Part shown: piece by piece, positions 8,167 to 17,653 of the stretch
Position numbering within the stretch: position 1 is the stretch's first letter
Layout of the letters: the number at the start of each line of letters is the position of its first letter
Source: Desulfosporosinus sp.
GTDB lineage: Bacteria; Bacillota; Desulfitobacteriia; Desulfitobacteriales; Desulfitobacteriaceae
Assembly (NCBI GenBank): GCA_031292095.1
Contig: JARLHU010000147.1
Span: 1 to 34,955 of the forward strand
Direction: 5' to 3'
Length of the DNA: 34,955 bases
Position numbers and translations under genes: made by a program
The notes under the pieces: generated by a model
The model's database searches: none
Seen by the model: only the letters and a program-made list of their open reading frames with translations
What the model was told of the DNA's origin: nothing

Positions 8167-8435
8167 AATCTCTTCATAACATAATAATATGATAGATTCA
8201 GTGGATACTAACAAGTATATTGTATTACATACAAAACTTCAGAAACATAGACATATGGCCGATTTAGACTGGAATATGGCGATATATGCAGATTAATGAG
8301 CAACAAGCAGCTTCAGGTAACTTGATATTTATGGGGTTATTGCTTATGATTAAATGGACATCCATTCGTCAATTTGCTGGAACGAAGGGCATGGAAGAAA
8401 ACTATTCATAATAGGCAATCAGGGGGTAAGCATTA
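8167..8435. other. Intergenic region upstream of the hydrogenase operon
   Basis: No convincing gene is visible. A 41-codon frame (ATG 8286 to TAA 8411) has only a weak ribosome site and no family resemblance. A 15-base dyad TTGTATTACATACAA (8220-8234) could be an operator. No -24/-12 pair with correct GG-N10-GC spacing is present, unlike the mop and adh upstream regions. Confidence 0.4.
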
Positions 8436-10373
8436 ATGGCAAATAAGGGGAACCAATCCGTCCGTCAATTACTCATGAGCTTAAGTATTGCTTTGGCTGG
8501 GGCGGGACTCGTCTGGGGAGCGATTGTGACTTCTCGAGGTGGGGATTGGATTAACGGAGGATTGCGATTCTATACTAAAGTTGGAGCGGAGGTTTCACTT
8601 ACCTGGAAATTGGACGGACTAACAGTTTTTTTCCTTTTCATATTGCTCTTGGGGCAAGGTTTATCGTCTCTTTACTCCTTAGGGTATCTAAAGGAATATG
8701 AAGAAAAGAAAAAGTCTCTGCGATCATTTTATGTTGCTTGGTTTTTATTTCTTGGCAGTATGTTTGGCGTATTGCTAGCGGATGATGGCTTTACATTTTT
8801 AGTGACTTGGGAAATGATGTCCCTGTTCTCATTTTTTTTAGTGCTCTATGAACATGAAGATCCCCAAAATCGTAAGGCTGCGTATATTTATTTAATTATG
8901 ACCCATGTCGGAACGGTTTTCTTAACTGCAGCGACCTTGTTTTTATATACAAAGACGGGAAGCTTTGCTTTCGGAGTATGGGCTGGGGTGGCTCCCACGC
9001 TTACGACCATTCAGCTTAATTTACTTTTTGTGGCTTTTTTTATCGGTTTAGGAACAAAAGCAGGTTTTGTTCCGTTTCATATTTGGCTGCCTTATGCCCA
9101 TTCGGCTGCTCCAAGTCCAGTTTCTTCACTGATGTCGGGAGTTATGGTTAAAGTTGCGCTTTATCTCTTCTTGAGATTAGTGTGGTTGATGTTAGGGCCT
9201 GGACCGGTTTGGTGGGGTTGGTTATTTATGGTGGTTGGTGCTTTATCTGCCATCGTCGGGATACTCTCGGCTTCAGTGCAGGCGGATCTTAAGAAATTGC
9301 TCGCTTATTCTACCATAGAAAATGTGGGTATTCTTGGTATGGCTTTAGGTAGTGCTTTTCTGGCCAGGTCTTGGAAAAATGATGTTGCCATGGATTTGGC
9401 GCTCATGGCTTTCTTTTGGCATACGTTGCAACACATGCTCTTCAAATCGTTACTTTTTATGGGTGCTGGGAACATAATTCAGGCGACGCATACACGAAAT
9501 CTCGAGCGGTTGGGTGGATTGCTCAAACGAATGCCGAAGACGGGTCTGGGAGCGCTGATTGGAATAATAGGTATCACCGCCTTACCTCCTTTAGGTGGGT
9601 TTTGGGGAGAATTAATCCTATTTCAATCTCTGTGGGTGAACACCTCGAATCTTCTCAATGGTTGGAGTAAAGTTCTATTACCCCTGTTTATTGGAATTCT
9701 TGCCTTGGTGGGAGGATTATCTATGGCCACGTTTGTCAAGTGGTTTGGAATTTCCTTCCTCGGACAAGCTCGCTCTCCAGCAGCAGCAAAGGCCAAAGAA
9801 GCAGACCCAGTTCAATATATTACGCCTTTAATTGTTGGCGGGATAGCACTTCTAAGTGTCCTTTGGCCGTCAGCGACTTTAGCCTTAATTAATTTGCCTC
9901 TTTTAGTTTTGAGAAACGGTGAAGCCCTAGGGTTAGGTTCGGCTCTGGGGAAGCCGCTCCACATGGCATCAGTTTATCTGATTATCCTTAGTTTACTTTC
10001 CGTGGTTGTTGTAATTCTAAGCAAACGAGGAATCCGGAGAGTGACGGCAACCTGGAATTGTGGTGCGCCCTTAACTCCAAGTATGCAATATACCGCTGGC
10101 GGATTAACAAATCCCATCCGAGTCCTTTTTGCTAAAGTGTTGGGTTCGCGTCGGCATGTGGAAGTGGATTTTGCTGAAACGCGTTACAGCCTGCGTTCTT
10201 TGACGTACGAAGGAAGAATCAAAGAAGTTTTTGAGGATATCTTCTATCGACCCTTAATCCAAGGGCTACTTTGGTTGGCGTCCCAAATCCGAAAACTGCA
10301 AGAGGGGAGCATCCATCTATATCTTGGCTATCTATTAATCACTGTCATCGTCGTTTTAATTCTAGGACGTTAG
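8436..10373 (+). CDS. hyfB: Hydrogenase-4 subunit B-like proton-conducting membrane protein
   Basis: This 645-aa polytopic protein belongs to the NuoL/MrpA antiporter-like family. Typical blocks are FLVTWEMMSLFSFFLVLYEHE (about 122-142), GLGTKAGFVPFHIWLPYAH (about 204-222, the conserved Lys helix), SAAPSPVSSLMSG and DLKKLLAYSTIENVGI. In hydrogenase-4-type complexes it is one of two large proton-translocating membrane subunits. It heads a tight run hyfB-C-E-F-G-I, and the AGGGGG Shine-Dalgarno is 9 bases before the ATG. Complex I NuoL is excluded as a label because the operon lacks most nuo genes and has a hydrogenase large subunit. Confidence 0.88.
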   Translation: MANKGNQSVRQLLMSLSIALAGAGLVWGAIVTSRGGDWINGGLRFYTKVGAEVSLTWKLDGLTVFFLFILLLGQGLSSLYSLGYLKEYEEKKKSLRSFYVAWFLFLGSMFGVLLADDGFTFLVTWEMMSLFSFFLVLYEHEDPQNRKAAYIYLIMTHVGTVFLTAATLFLYTKTGSFAFGVWAGVAPTLTTIQLNLLFVAFFIGLGTKAGFVPFHIWLPYAHSAAPSPVSSLMSGVMVKVALYLFLRLVWLMLGPGPVWWGWLFMVVGALSAIVGILSASVQADLKKLLAYSTIENVGILGMALGSAFLARSWKNDVAMDLALMAFFWHTLQHMLFKSLLFMGAGNIIQATHTRNLERLGGLLKRMPKTGLGALIGIIGITALPPLGGFWGELILFQSLWVNTSNLLNGWSKVLLPLFIGILALVGGLSMATFVKWFGISFLGQARSPAAAKAKEADPVQYITPLIVGGIALLSVLWPSATLALINLPLLVLRNGEALGLGSALGKPLHMASVYLIILSLLSVVVVILSKRGIRRVTATWNCGAPLTPSMQYTAGGLTNPIRVLFAKVLGSRRHVEVDFAETRYSLRSLTYEGRIKEVFEDIFYRPLIQGLLWLASQIRKLQEGSIHLYLGYLLITVIVVLILGR

Positions 10374-10384
10374 GAGGATAAGAG

Positions 10385-11353
10385 ATGGACGACCTATTAA
10401 TGATGTTAACCCGTCTGCTGATGGGACTAGGACATCTGGCCCTGATTTTAGTAGCAGCTCCGCTTCTGCAAGGATTCATCAAAAAAAGTAAAGCGTTCTG
10501 GCAGATGCGACAAGGCCCTTCAATGCTGCAGCCCTACAGAGATTTAAGAAAATTACTGAAAAAAGAGGAACTAATCTCGGAGCATGCCTCTTGGATTTTT
10601 CTTCTCACGCCGCGGATCGCTCTAGCTGCTACCTTAATGGCAGGGCTCGTTATTCCCAATGCCTGGGGCTGGGCGCCGTTGAGCGGATGGGGGGACCTGT
10701 TTTTATTCGGGGCAAGCCTTGGTTTAGTGCGTTTGTTTCTAACTCTTTCGGGTTTAGAAGGGGCCGGCACGTTTGGAGGAATGGGTTCGAGCAGGGAACT
10801 CTTTGTCGGATTATTAACGGAACCTGCCTTGCTTCTCGGACTCATGGTGTTAGCGTTTATCACTGAGACGACCTCTCTACAAGGGATTACATCTGCTCTA
10901 GTAAGTGTATCACCTATTTTTGCCCCCCGGTTATTGGTCCTTTTGGCTTTGGGAATTGTTAGCATTGCAGAAATGGGGCGAATTCCGGTGGATAATCCAG
11001 ATACTCATTTGGAATTAACCATGATTCATGAAGGAATGTTGTTGGAGTACTCGGGGACTTCACTTGCTCTGCTGAGTTTTGCTGAACAGATTAAACAAAT
11101 CTTATTGCTTTGTTTATTGGCTCAGATCGTTTGGCCTAGCGGGCTGATCTCCGGGAGTATCGGGTTAATAGGTTTACTTTGGGCTTTAGGTTTCGCTGGA
11201 GTAAAGGTTGTTGTTCTGGGATTCTTTTTTGCCACAGTGGAAAGTCTCTTTGTTAAGAGGCGACTTTTCTTGCTGCCAGGTTATCTGGCAACCAGCACTG
11301 CTGCGGCCATTTTGGCCTTAGTGTCACTTTGGTTTATAAGGGGGCAGATTTAA
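10385..11353 (+). CDS. hyfC: Hydrogenase-4 subunit C (NuoH-like membrane anchor)
   Basis: This 322-aa membrane protein of the NuoH/HycD/HyfC family connects the peripheral hydrogenase arm to the proton-pumping subunits. Family stretches include SKAFWQMRQGPSMLQPYRDL (about 35-54) and EMGRIPVDNPDTHLELTMIH (about 196-215), with the acidic residues that line the quinone/ion-channel entrance in relatives. GGAGG lies 8 bases before the ATG. It starts 11 bases after hyfB and its stop abuts the hyfE start. Confidence 0.9.
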   Translation: MDDLLMMLTRLLMGLGHLALILVAAPLLQGFIKKSKAFWQMRQGPSMLQPYRDLRKLLKKEELISEHASWIFLLTPRIALAATLMAGLVIPNAWGWAPLSGWGDLFLFGASLGLVRLFLTLSGLEGAGTFGGMGSSRELFVGLLTEPALLLGLMVLAFITETTSLQGITSALVSVSPIFAPRLLVLLALGIVSIAEMGRIPVDNPDTHLELTMIHEGMLLEYSGTSLALLSFAEQIKQILLLCLLAQIVWPSGLISGSIGLIGLLWALGFAGVKVVVLGFFFATVESLFVKRRLFLLPGYLATSTAAAILALVSLWFIRGQI

Positions 11354-12007
11354 GTGGGTATTTCTGAGAATGAGCTTAATCTATTACTGTTTGTGCTTTT
11401 GACGAGCGGACTGAGCATTGTTTATAGCACACGGGTGAAAAAAGCCCTGATTTGGTGGACTTTACAAACCTTCTCTGTTTCGGTACTTATTTTAGTTCAA
11501 GGGATTTATAGCCAGCAATTAGAGGTCATCGTTGTTGGTATGTTGTTGTTGATCGGCAAGGCCGGCGTCATTCCCGTACTTTTGGGACGTGTTTTGCGAG
11601 AATCAAAGACAGAGTGGGTGGGCGAAATCTACTTAAAGCGCACTTCCTCGTTAGTGGTTGCTGGAGCTTTAACCCTCTTAGCCTATGAAGTGACAAAACC
11701 CTTGATGACACTGCCGCAACCGGGCTTTCGGAACGGTTTAGCCGTTGGCTTAGCTCTGATTTTCTACGGACTGTTGCTTATGATGATCCGTAAAGTCGCG
11801 ATAGTGCAAGTTCTGGGAATCTTGCTAATCGATAATGGAATCTTCCTTGCTGGATTCTTCCTAACCCAAGGGATGCCTTTGTTAGTGGAAATGGGCAGTA
11901 TGTTCGATATCTTGGTGGGGATTGTCATTGTAGTGATTTTATCTAAACAAATGCTGGAAAATTATGATTCTCTGAATGTTGATCACATGAGGTCATTGAA
12001 AGGATAG
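11354..12007 (+). CDS. hyfE: Hydrogenase-4 subunit E
   Basis: This 217-aa polytopic protein has the NuoK-like architecture fused to extra helices that is typical of HyfE. It is mostly hydrophobic with few loops; EMGSMFDILVGIVIVVIL near 177-194 is a recognisable block. It probably forms part of the membrane arm between HyfC and HyfF. The GTG start directly follows the hyfC stop and GGGGGCAG lies upstream. Assignment rests on length, hydrophobicity and position as well as motif. Confidence 0.8.
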   Translation: MGISENELNLLLFVLLTSGLSIVYSTRVKKALIWWTLQTFSVSVLILVQGIYSQQLEVIVVGMLLLIGKAGVIPVLLGRVLRESKTEWVGEIYLKRTSSLVVAGALTLLAYEVTKPLMTLPQPGFRNGLAVGLALIFYGLLLMMIRKVAIVQVLGILLIDNGIFLAGFFLTQGMPLLVEMGSMFDILVGIVIVVILSKQMLENYDSLNVDHMRSLKG

Positions 12008-12013
12008 TATGCG

Positions 12014-13468
12014 ATGTTTATTGGAGTGGCTATAATCGCGGCGGTGGGAATGCTGATTTCGGCAAAGGACACCTACTTAAAACTATTAAACAGTGTGGCT
12101 CTGGTCTTGTTAACCCTGAGTGGAGGATGGACTATAAGGCAAACGTTGTTGCAAGGGTCTTATGAGTCTTGGTCTGGCATCTTATATTGGGATGCCCTCA
12201 GTGCTTTGCTACTTGCCGTCATTATTATTATTGCTGTTTATGTTATTCTCTTTTCATTTGGGTATATGGAAGAAGAAGTCCATGAAAAGAAACTTTCGAG
12301 AACGAGGTTAAAGTGGTACTATTTCTGGATATGGACCTTTATCGCAACGATGCTTCTAGTGGTAAGTACTCCAAATCTGGGAATCATCTGGGTAGGAATT
12401 GAGGGGACAACCTTAGCCACTACTCTCTTAGTGGGTTTCTATCGGAACAAGCAGGCGGTTGAGGCCGCTTGGAAATATGTGATCTTGTGCACGGTAGGTA
12501 TCAGCTTTGCCTTATTGGGAACAATGTTGCTGTTTGCGGCTGCTGCACCGCTCTTGGGTCAGAGTCTAGGCGCACTGGATTGGCGAATGCTCCCGAAAGT
12601 AGCGAGTCAACTCGAACCAAGTTTAGTCCGTCTAGGTGTCTTGTTTGCGGTTGTTGGCTATGGGGCAAAAGTAGGTTTTGCTCCTATGCATGCATGGTTA
12701 CCGGATGCCCATAGTCAAGCCCCTTCACCGGTTAGTGCTTTGTTATCTGCTGTTTTGCTCAACTGTGCTCTCTATGCAATTCTGCGTTGGTACAGTTTAG
12801 CTCGTCTGACCACTTTGGGTCCGCATTTCGTCGGGACGATACTTATGAGTTTCGGATTTTTATCGTTGGCGCTGATGGTAGGGTTTATATTATTGCAAAA
12901 AGATATCAAACGATTATTGGCTTATTCTAGTGTTGAACACATGGGGATTTTAGCAATAGGTTTTGGGTTGGGCACTAAGGAAGCTGTCTGGGGGGCATCG
13001 TTGCATCTTTTGCTTCATGGCCTTACCAAGGCTAATCTATTCGTTATTATTGGGAGCCTGGTACAAAAGACGGGCACAAGGCAAATTTCCAGGATTCGTG
13101 GGGTCTTTAAAATGTGGCCTTATACCGGGATAATCATGGTTTTTGGCTTGCTAAGTATTACTGGAACGCCCCCGTTTGGAACGTTTCGCTCAGAGCTAAT
13201 TATTTTATTGGGTCTGTATCAAGCTGGGCATCCACTCTTGGGCTTTTTGACTATTCTATGCCTAACCGTGATCTTTGCAGGGTTTCTCTATCATTTTCTC
13301 CAGATGCTTTATGGGAAGCCAAGTGGTCGGCACCAGCCTGGAGAGAGTGTGAGCACATTGATCCTTACAATCCCTCTTTTGGTAGTTCTTTTCTTAGGCT
13401 TGTTCATTCCCCAAAGCTTGAATCAGGCACTAAATCAAGTTGTCAAAGTCATATTGGGAGGAGTATAG
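12014..13468 (+). CDS. hyfF: Hydrogenase-4 subunit F-like proton-conducting membrane protein
   Basis: This is the second NuoL/M/N-type antiporter-like subunit, 484 aa. Markers are the Lys-containing helix GYGAKVGFAPMHAWLPDAHS (about 215-234), QAPSPVSALLSA and DIKRLLAYSSVEHMGILAIG. With HyfB it would give the complex two proton channels. No third such subunit (HyfD) is encoded here. It starts 6 bases past hyfE and its 3' end contains the GGGAGGAG that serves hyfG. Confidence 0.88.
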   Translation: MFIGVAIIAAVGMLISAKDTYLKLLNSVALVLLTLSGGWTIRQTLLQGSYESWSGILYWDALSALLLAVIIIIAVYVILFSFGYMEEEVHEKKLSRTRLKWYYFWIWTFIATMLLVVSTPNLGIIWVGIEGTTLATTLLVGFYRNKQAVEAAWKYVILCTVGISFALLGTMLLFAAAAPLLGQSLGALDWRMLPKVASQLEPSLVRLGVLFAVVGYGAKVGFAPMHAWLPDAHSQAPSPVSALLSAVLLNCALYAILRWYSLARLTTLGPHFVGTILMSFGFLSLALMVGFILLQKDIKRLLAYSSVEHMGILAIGFGLGTKEAVWGASLHLLLHGLTKANLFVIIGSLVQKTGTRQISRIRGVFKMWPYTGIIMVFGLLSITGTPPFGTFRSELIILLGLYQAGHPLLGFLTILCLTVIFAGFLYHFLQMLYGKPSGRHQPGESVSTLILTIPLLVVLFLGLFIPQSLNQALNQVVKVILGGV

Positions 13469-13469
13469 G

Positions 13470-15065
13470 ATGCTAGGCTTACATGAGTTTTTTCAGAATC
13501 ATAGTGATCCAGCTATTAAAATTGTAAAATGGGAGAAACAAGAGGGCCTGGTTGATGTACCCTCTCGTGATCTTCCAGGAATATTGAGCCATTGTTTAGC
13601 TATGAGGCCGCATCCAATCTGGTTAACTCACGTTGTTAATGACGAGCGCCAGTTGGGAAGAGGATTTTGTGTCTACTTGGTGCTTCATTTTCCAGGCGAA
13701 GATTTTTCGCTTACTTTAGTTGCCAAAGGAATCAAAGATGAATTTCCTACTCTCGCCTTAATCTTTCCAGCCCTGAATTGGTCAGAGAGAGAAGCCCAAG
13801 ATCTCTTCGGATTACAGGCAGTCGGACATCCTGATCCGCGCTCTTTGGTCTTACACCCGGGTTGGCCGAAAGGGTTCCATCCTTTGCGTAAGGATTACAA
13901 AACGGGAAAAGAAAGCAAGGACTTTAAACGGGCCGCCTTAGTTTTTCCTGAAATGCGTGGAGATGGAGTCTTTCACGTACCAGTTGGTCCGATTCATGCC
14001 GGAATCATTGAACCTGGGCATTTTCGCTTTTACGCTATCGGGGAACCCGTTCTGCATTTAGAAGCTCAGCTCTTTTATACTCACAAAGGAATCGAGAAGC
14101 TTGTTGAAGGAAGAAGTATCGAAGATGGTTTGCGTATCATTGAACGGGTTTGTGGAGTATGCACGGTAAGTCATGCTCTTGCTTATTGTGAGGCTGCTGA
14201 GAAACTCGCAAATATGGAAATTCCCCGTTCGGTCTTACTATGGAGAACGATCCTCGCAGAATTAGAACGAGTTTACAATCATGTGGGAGACATCGGAAAT
14301 ATGTGTGCCGGAGTCGGCTTTGCCTTAGGCAACGCCAATGGTTCACAATGTAAAGAAGAACTTCAACGGTTAAACTTAGAATTCTTCGGCCATCGATTTT
14401 TACGGGGTATGGTCGTTCCAGGAGGAATGAAGTCAATCCCCGGACCAAAGGAGAGTCAATCCATTCTGAGTCGATTACAGGAACTATCCAGTGATTTTGA
14501 AAAATGGATACCTTTACTCATCAGACATGACGGCTTCAGACAGAGGGCGGTTACGACAGGAGTATTAAAACCGGAGAGTGCTGTTGATTTAGGAGTTACA
14601 GGACCGGCTGCGCGAGCTTCAGGGTTACCTTATGACTGGCGAGAACTCCATGCCCACCTTCTCTATCCCGAACTTAAGGTCAAAGCAATGATCGAACATA
14701 AGGGAGATTGTTGGTCTCGCCTAATGGTACGAGTTAAGGAGACCAGAGAGAGTTTCAGATTTCTTCAAATTTTGCTGAGCGAAGGAATAAAGAAATCTGA
14801 ATATGGTCTGGAAAATCCAAAATCGTTTTCTGAGCATAGGCTTCAAGCTTGGCAGTCGGCTTGGGGGTGTGTCGAGTCTCCGCGGGGCACAGATGTAATT
14901 TGGCTCATGCTGGATGACTTGAATAAAATCTACCGCTGTCGGGTTCGCTCCGCCAGCTATGCCAATTGGCCCGCCGTGCCGCTCACGGTACCGGGCAATA
15001 TCGTACCAGACTTTCCATTAATCAACAAAAGTTTTGAGCTGTGTTATAGTTGTTGTGACCGCTAG
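13470..15065 (+). CDS. hyfG: [NiFe]-hydrogenase-4 large subunit (NuoC-NuoD fusion type)
   Basis: The 531-aa protein has a NuoC-like N-terminal domain (about 1-150, with LNWSEREAQDLFGL and HPLRKDY) fused to a NuoD/hydrogenase large subunit. Both Ni-binding CxxC pairs are present: RVCGVCTVSH (Cys228, Cys231) and ELCYSCCDR at the very end (Cys525, Cys528). It is therefore a hydrogenase rather than a complex I relative that lost nickel. The chain stops at the Arg where maturation proteases normally cut, so there is no C-terminal extension. ATG 13470 is preferred because GGGAGGAG lies about 7 bases upstream and the alternative start at 13440 lies inside hyfF. Confidence 0.9.
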   Translation: MLGLHEFFQNHSDPAIKIVKWEKQEGLVDVPSRDLPGILSHCLAMRPHPIWLTHVVNDERQLGRGFCVYLVLHFPGEDFSLTLVAKGIKDEFPTLALIFPALNWSEREAQDLFGLQAVGHPDPRSLVLHPGWPKGFHPLRKDYKTGKESKDFKRAALVFPEMRGDGVFHVPVGPIHAGIIEPGHFRFYAIGEPVLHLEAQLFYTHKGIEKLVEGRSIEDGLRIIERVCGVCTVSHALAYCEAAEKLANMEIPRSVLLWRTILAELERVYNHVGDIGNMCAGVGFALGNANGSQCKEELQRLNLEFFGHRFLRGMVVPGGMKSIPGPKESQSILSRLQELSSDFEKWIPLLIRHDGFRQRAVTTGVLKPESAVDLGVTGPAARASGLPYDWRELHAHLLYPELKVKAMIEHKGDCWSRLMVRVKETRESFRFLQILLSEGIKKSEYGLENPKSFSEHRLQAWQSAWGCVESPRGTDVIWLMLDDLNKIYRCRVRSASYANWPAVPLTVPGNIVPDFPLINKSFELCYSCCDR

Positions 15066-15083
15066 TCGAAAAGGGGAGATAAT

Positions 15084-15575
15084 ATGTGGAGTTTGCTGCT
15101 CCGGAAGTTAAGTATGGGACGCCTCACGCAGAAGGGCGGAAATTCGCTAAGACCGCACAAGTCGTCCAATTTGCCATCGAGTTTTAGAAAGTCCCTGCAG
15201 ATTCGTCACCTTGATTGTGGTTCCTGTAATGGGTGCGATTGGGAACTTACTGCTTCAATTAATTCCATTTATGATCTTCAACATTTCGGAATCGACTTCG
15301 TGGCTTCCCCTCGCCATGCAGATTTATTAGCGTGTACTGGGCCGGGTTCTACGCAGTTGTTGAATGCTGCCCGTGAAACCTATGAAGCGATGGCCAAACC
15401 AAAATGGGTTATGGCCGTAGGGGATTGTGCGATTGATGGTGGGGTATTTAAGGGAGCATATGCTTGTGAAAAGGGCATAGGGAAAACTCTGCCTGTGGAT
15501 ATCAAGGTTCCGGGGTGCCCGCCTACGCCGGATGATGTGATCAAGGCTTTGCTGGAGTTTATGGGGAAGAGATAG
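15084..15575 (+). CDS. hyfI: Hydrogenase-4 small subunit (NuoB-like Fe-S protein)
   Basis: This 163-aa protein has the NuoB/HyfI fold with a [4Fe-4S] site that hands electrons to the NiFe centre. Visible ligand regions are CGSCNGC (Cys45/48/51), LACTGPG, GDCAIDGG and PGCPPTPDDV. AGGGGAGA lies upstream of the ATG. It closes the hyf operon and is followed by a perfect hairpin terminator. No ferredoxin-like HyfA or HyfH gene is present in the operon, so the direct electron partner of HyfI is unclear. Confidence 0.9.
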   Translation: MWSLLLRKLSMGRLTQKGGNSLRPHKSSNLPSSFRKSLQIRHLDCGSCNGCDWELTASINSIYDLQHFGIDFVASPRHADLLACTGPGSTQLLNAARETYEAMAKPKWVMAVGDCAIDGGVFKGAYACEKGIGKTLPVDIKVPGCPPTPDDVIKALLEFMGKR

Positions 15576-15581
15576 ATATAA

Positions 15582-15605
15582 CAAAAGAGCCTGAGGGCTC
15601 TTTTG
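15582..15605. terminator. Bidirectional terminator between hyfI and the convergent regulator gene
   Basis: CAAAAGAGCC and GGCTCTTTTG form a perfect 10-bp stem with loop TGAG. T runs on either strand let it end both the hyf transcript (plus) and the regulator transcript (minus, gene end at 15664). Confidence 0.88.
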
Positions 15606-15663
15606 GCGTTAGATGCTTATTGATTACTTCCAAGGAAGAATCACTTACATGAAAGATACAAAG

Positions 15664-17532
15664 TTATAGCTTAATATCCAGGTCTTTTATCTTGCGGTAG
15701 AGGGTGTTGCGTCCAATTCCTAGGAGTTTTGCGGCTGGGGCAATTTTTCCTTTGGTTTGGGTGAGTGCATAGAGGATCGCATGTTTGGTCTGTTGGTTTA
15801 GTAAAGGTTCTGGTTCGGTTTTTATGGTGGGTTGTTGAAATTCAGCGGGTAAGTCTGCGACGGTTATTACGGGGCCTTCCGCTAGAGCTACCATGCTCTC
15901 AATACAGTTCTCAAGTTCTCGGACATTACCGGGCCAGGGTTGGGTTAGCAAATGATCATAAACTTCCGGTTGAATTCCTAAGATTGGACTGCCAAAAGAT
16001 GCACAAGCTTTGCGGATAAAATAGGGAACTAAATCGTGAATGTCTTCAGTACGTTCACGCAGTGGCGGTAATTCTAAGGTGACGACTTTTAGACGATAAA
16101 ATAAATCTAAGCGAAACTTATCCGTTGCAACAAGGACGGATAGGTCTTTGTGCGAGGCAGCAAGAATTCGAACATCAATTTTCAGAGCTTTGGTGTCGCC
16201 GACTCGAGAGACTTCTTTTTCTTGAAGTACTCGAAGGAGCGCAATTTGAACATTTATGGGCATGTCGCCAATTTCATCGAGGAAAATTGTTCCTTTATTA
16301 GCTAATTCAAATTTCCCGGGTTTACCACCACGGCGTGCTCCGGTGAAGGCGCCCTCTACATAGCCAAATAATTCACTTTCAACCAGAGAAGGCGATAGTG
16401 AGGCACAGTTCAAAGCGACAAATGGGCCTTCGCTCCGTGGACTGAGCTGATGGATGGTCCGGGCAATAATTTCCTTTCCTGTCCCGCTTTCACCGTGGAT
16501 GAGTACAGAAGAGTGGGTCATGGCCACTTTCGAAGCTCGTTCGAGAGTTCGTAGCGTAGCAGGGCTATGTCCGATCCATAAAGTACTGGTCATGGGGATA
16601 TCCTCCGTGACTTGATGAACTGTTCCTATGGCACCGAGTGACTGGCCAGCTTGGTCAACTACGCGCGTTAAATGAGAGGAAATTGCTTTCCCAGCGGGAT
16701 CTTTTATACGGAGATCAAGAGATTGGCCACTTAACATCCACCCTTTTGGCGAACTAAAGATGTCTCCGGCGAGTTGGCCGATGACGTCTTCTGCTCTGCG
16801 CCCTAATAGCGCGGCTCCTAGAGAGTTGATGTTAGTAACGATGCCGTCACGATCAATGGCAAGAAAGCCTTGGCGTACAAGGGAGGAAGCTAACTTGAAT
16901 CCTTCCTGGTAAAACTTAAGCTGATCTTCTAATTCAAAAAGGCGCAAATTTTTCTCGATCATATTCGCGCCCATCATCGCGATGGTTAAGATCTTTTGAC
17001 GGTCTGGACTGGCTTCTCCGCTGATATCCAAAACTCCAATCGGGGCACCCTGACTGTTTTGAATTGGAGCAGCCCAGCAGGCCAGGAAGTGATTATCTTG
17101 AACAAAGTGTTCCCAACCGAAGACCGAGATGGGGGCATTTTCACGGAGGGAAGTTCCTATAGCGTTAGTTCCACGAATTTCTTCACGCCAATCGGAACCG
17201 GTGCTTAGATTTACTTTTTGAGCTTTACTCATAAAGGGCACGTCCCCAATAGCCTCGATGATATAACCATCGTTGTCACCTAACAAGATGGTATAATCCG
17301 TGCTGCCAAGCAAGCTGAAGACATAGGGTAAAACAGGTTCCCCGGCTCGGATAAGAGCTTCCTGAGCATCTCGGCGTTCGCTGAGAAGAGGGGCAGACAG
17401 ACTGTCTGTGTTTGATATTAGAGCATGGTTTACTTGGTACTCTATGCTTCTCTGCCAGGAACGATAGATGGAAGGAGTTACTTCAGCTTCAACGTTTTCG
17501 CCATTGATAAAACGCTTCCAATGGTTGTTCAT
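15664..17532 (-). CDS. Sigma-54-dependent Fis-family activator (AcoR-like: GAF, PAS, AAA+, HTH)
   Basis: This 622-aa regulator has an AcoR-like N-terminus (SWQRSIEYQV near 25-34), a GAF-type sensor region (about 60-190) and a PAS-like segment (about 215-310). The AAA+ domain carries Walker A GESGTGKE (about 347-354), GAFTGA (about 396-401) and IFLDEIGDMP. The C-terminal Fis helix-turn-helix is GKIAPAAKLLGIGRNTLYRK. An intact GAFTGA loop means it should remodel sigma-54 RNA polymerase. GGGAGGG lies upstream of the ATG. Three -24/-12 promoters occur on the plus strand beyond it (before mop, the DUF4242 gene and adh), so it is the natural candidate activator. The GAF ligand is probably an alcohol or aldehyde, which is inference from context. 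Confidence 0.93.
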   Translation of the reverse strand: MNNHWKRFINGENVEAEVTPSIYRSWQRSIEYQVNHALISNTDSLSAPLLSERRDAQEALIRAGEPVLPYVFSLLGSTDYTILLGDNDGYIIEAIGDVPFMSKAQKVNLSTGSDWREEIRGTNAIGTSLRENAPISVFGWEHFVQDNHFLACWAAPIQNSQGAPIGVLDISGEASPDRQKILTIAMMGANMIEKNLRLFELEDQLKFYQEGFKLASSLVRQGFLAIDRDGIVTNINSLGAALLGRRAEDVIGQLAGDIFSSPKGWMLSGQSLDLRIKDPAGKAISSHLTRVVDQAGQSLGAIGTVHQVTEDIPMTSTLWIGHSPATLRTLERASKVAMTHSSVLIHGESGTGKEIIARTIHQLSPRSEGPFVALNCASLSPSLVESELFGYVEGAFTGARRGGKPGKFELANKGTIFLDEIGDMPINVQIALLRVLQEKEVSRVGDTKALKIDVRILAASHKDLSVLVATDKFRLDLFYRLKVVTLELPPLRERTEDIHDLVPYFIRKACASFGSPILGIQPEVYDHLLTQPWPGNVRELENCIESMVALAEGPVITVADLPAEFQQPTIKTEPEPLLNQQTKHAILYALTQTKGKIAPAAKLLGIGRNTLYRKIKDLDIKL

Positions 17533-17653
17533 ATAACTCTTTCCCTCCCTTCACAAAGCATGGAAATTATTGACCTTTTGTTAACCAAGAATATCATACC
17601 TATTCTATTCAAACAACTAGCAGTAATAGCAATTCTCAAAAGTGTTCTGTAAA

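Noticed and set aside
8286..8411. 41-codon ORF upstream of hyfB
   Set aside because: Weak ribosome site, no family resemblance and only a chance hydrophobic patch; left in the intergenic note.
8436..15575. Reading the operon as part of respiratory complex I
   Set aside because: The large subunit keeps both Ni CxxC pairs and most nuo genes are absent, so it is a group 4 hydrogenase.
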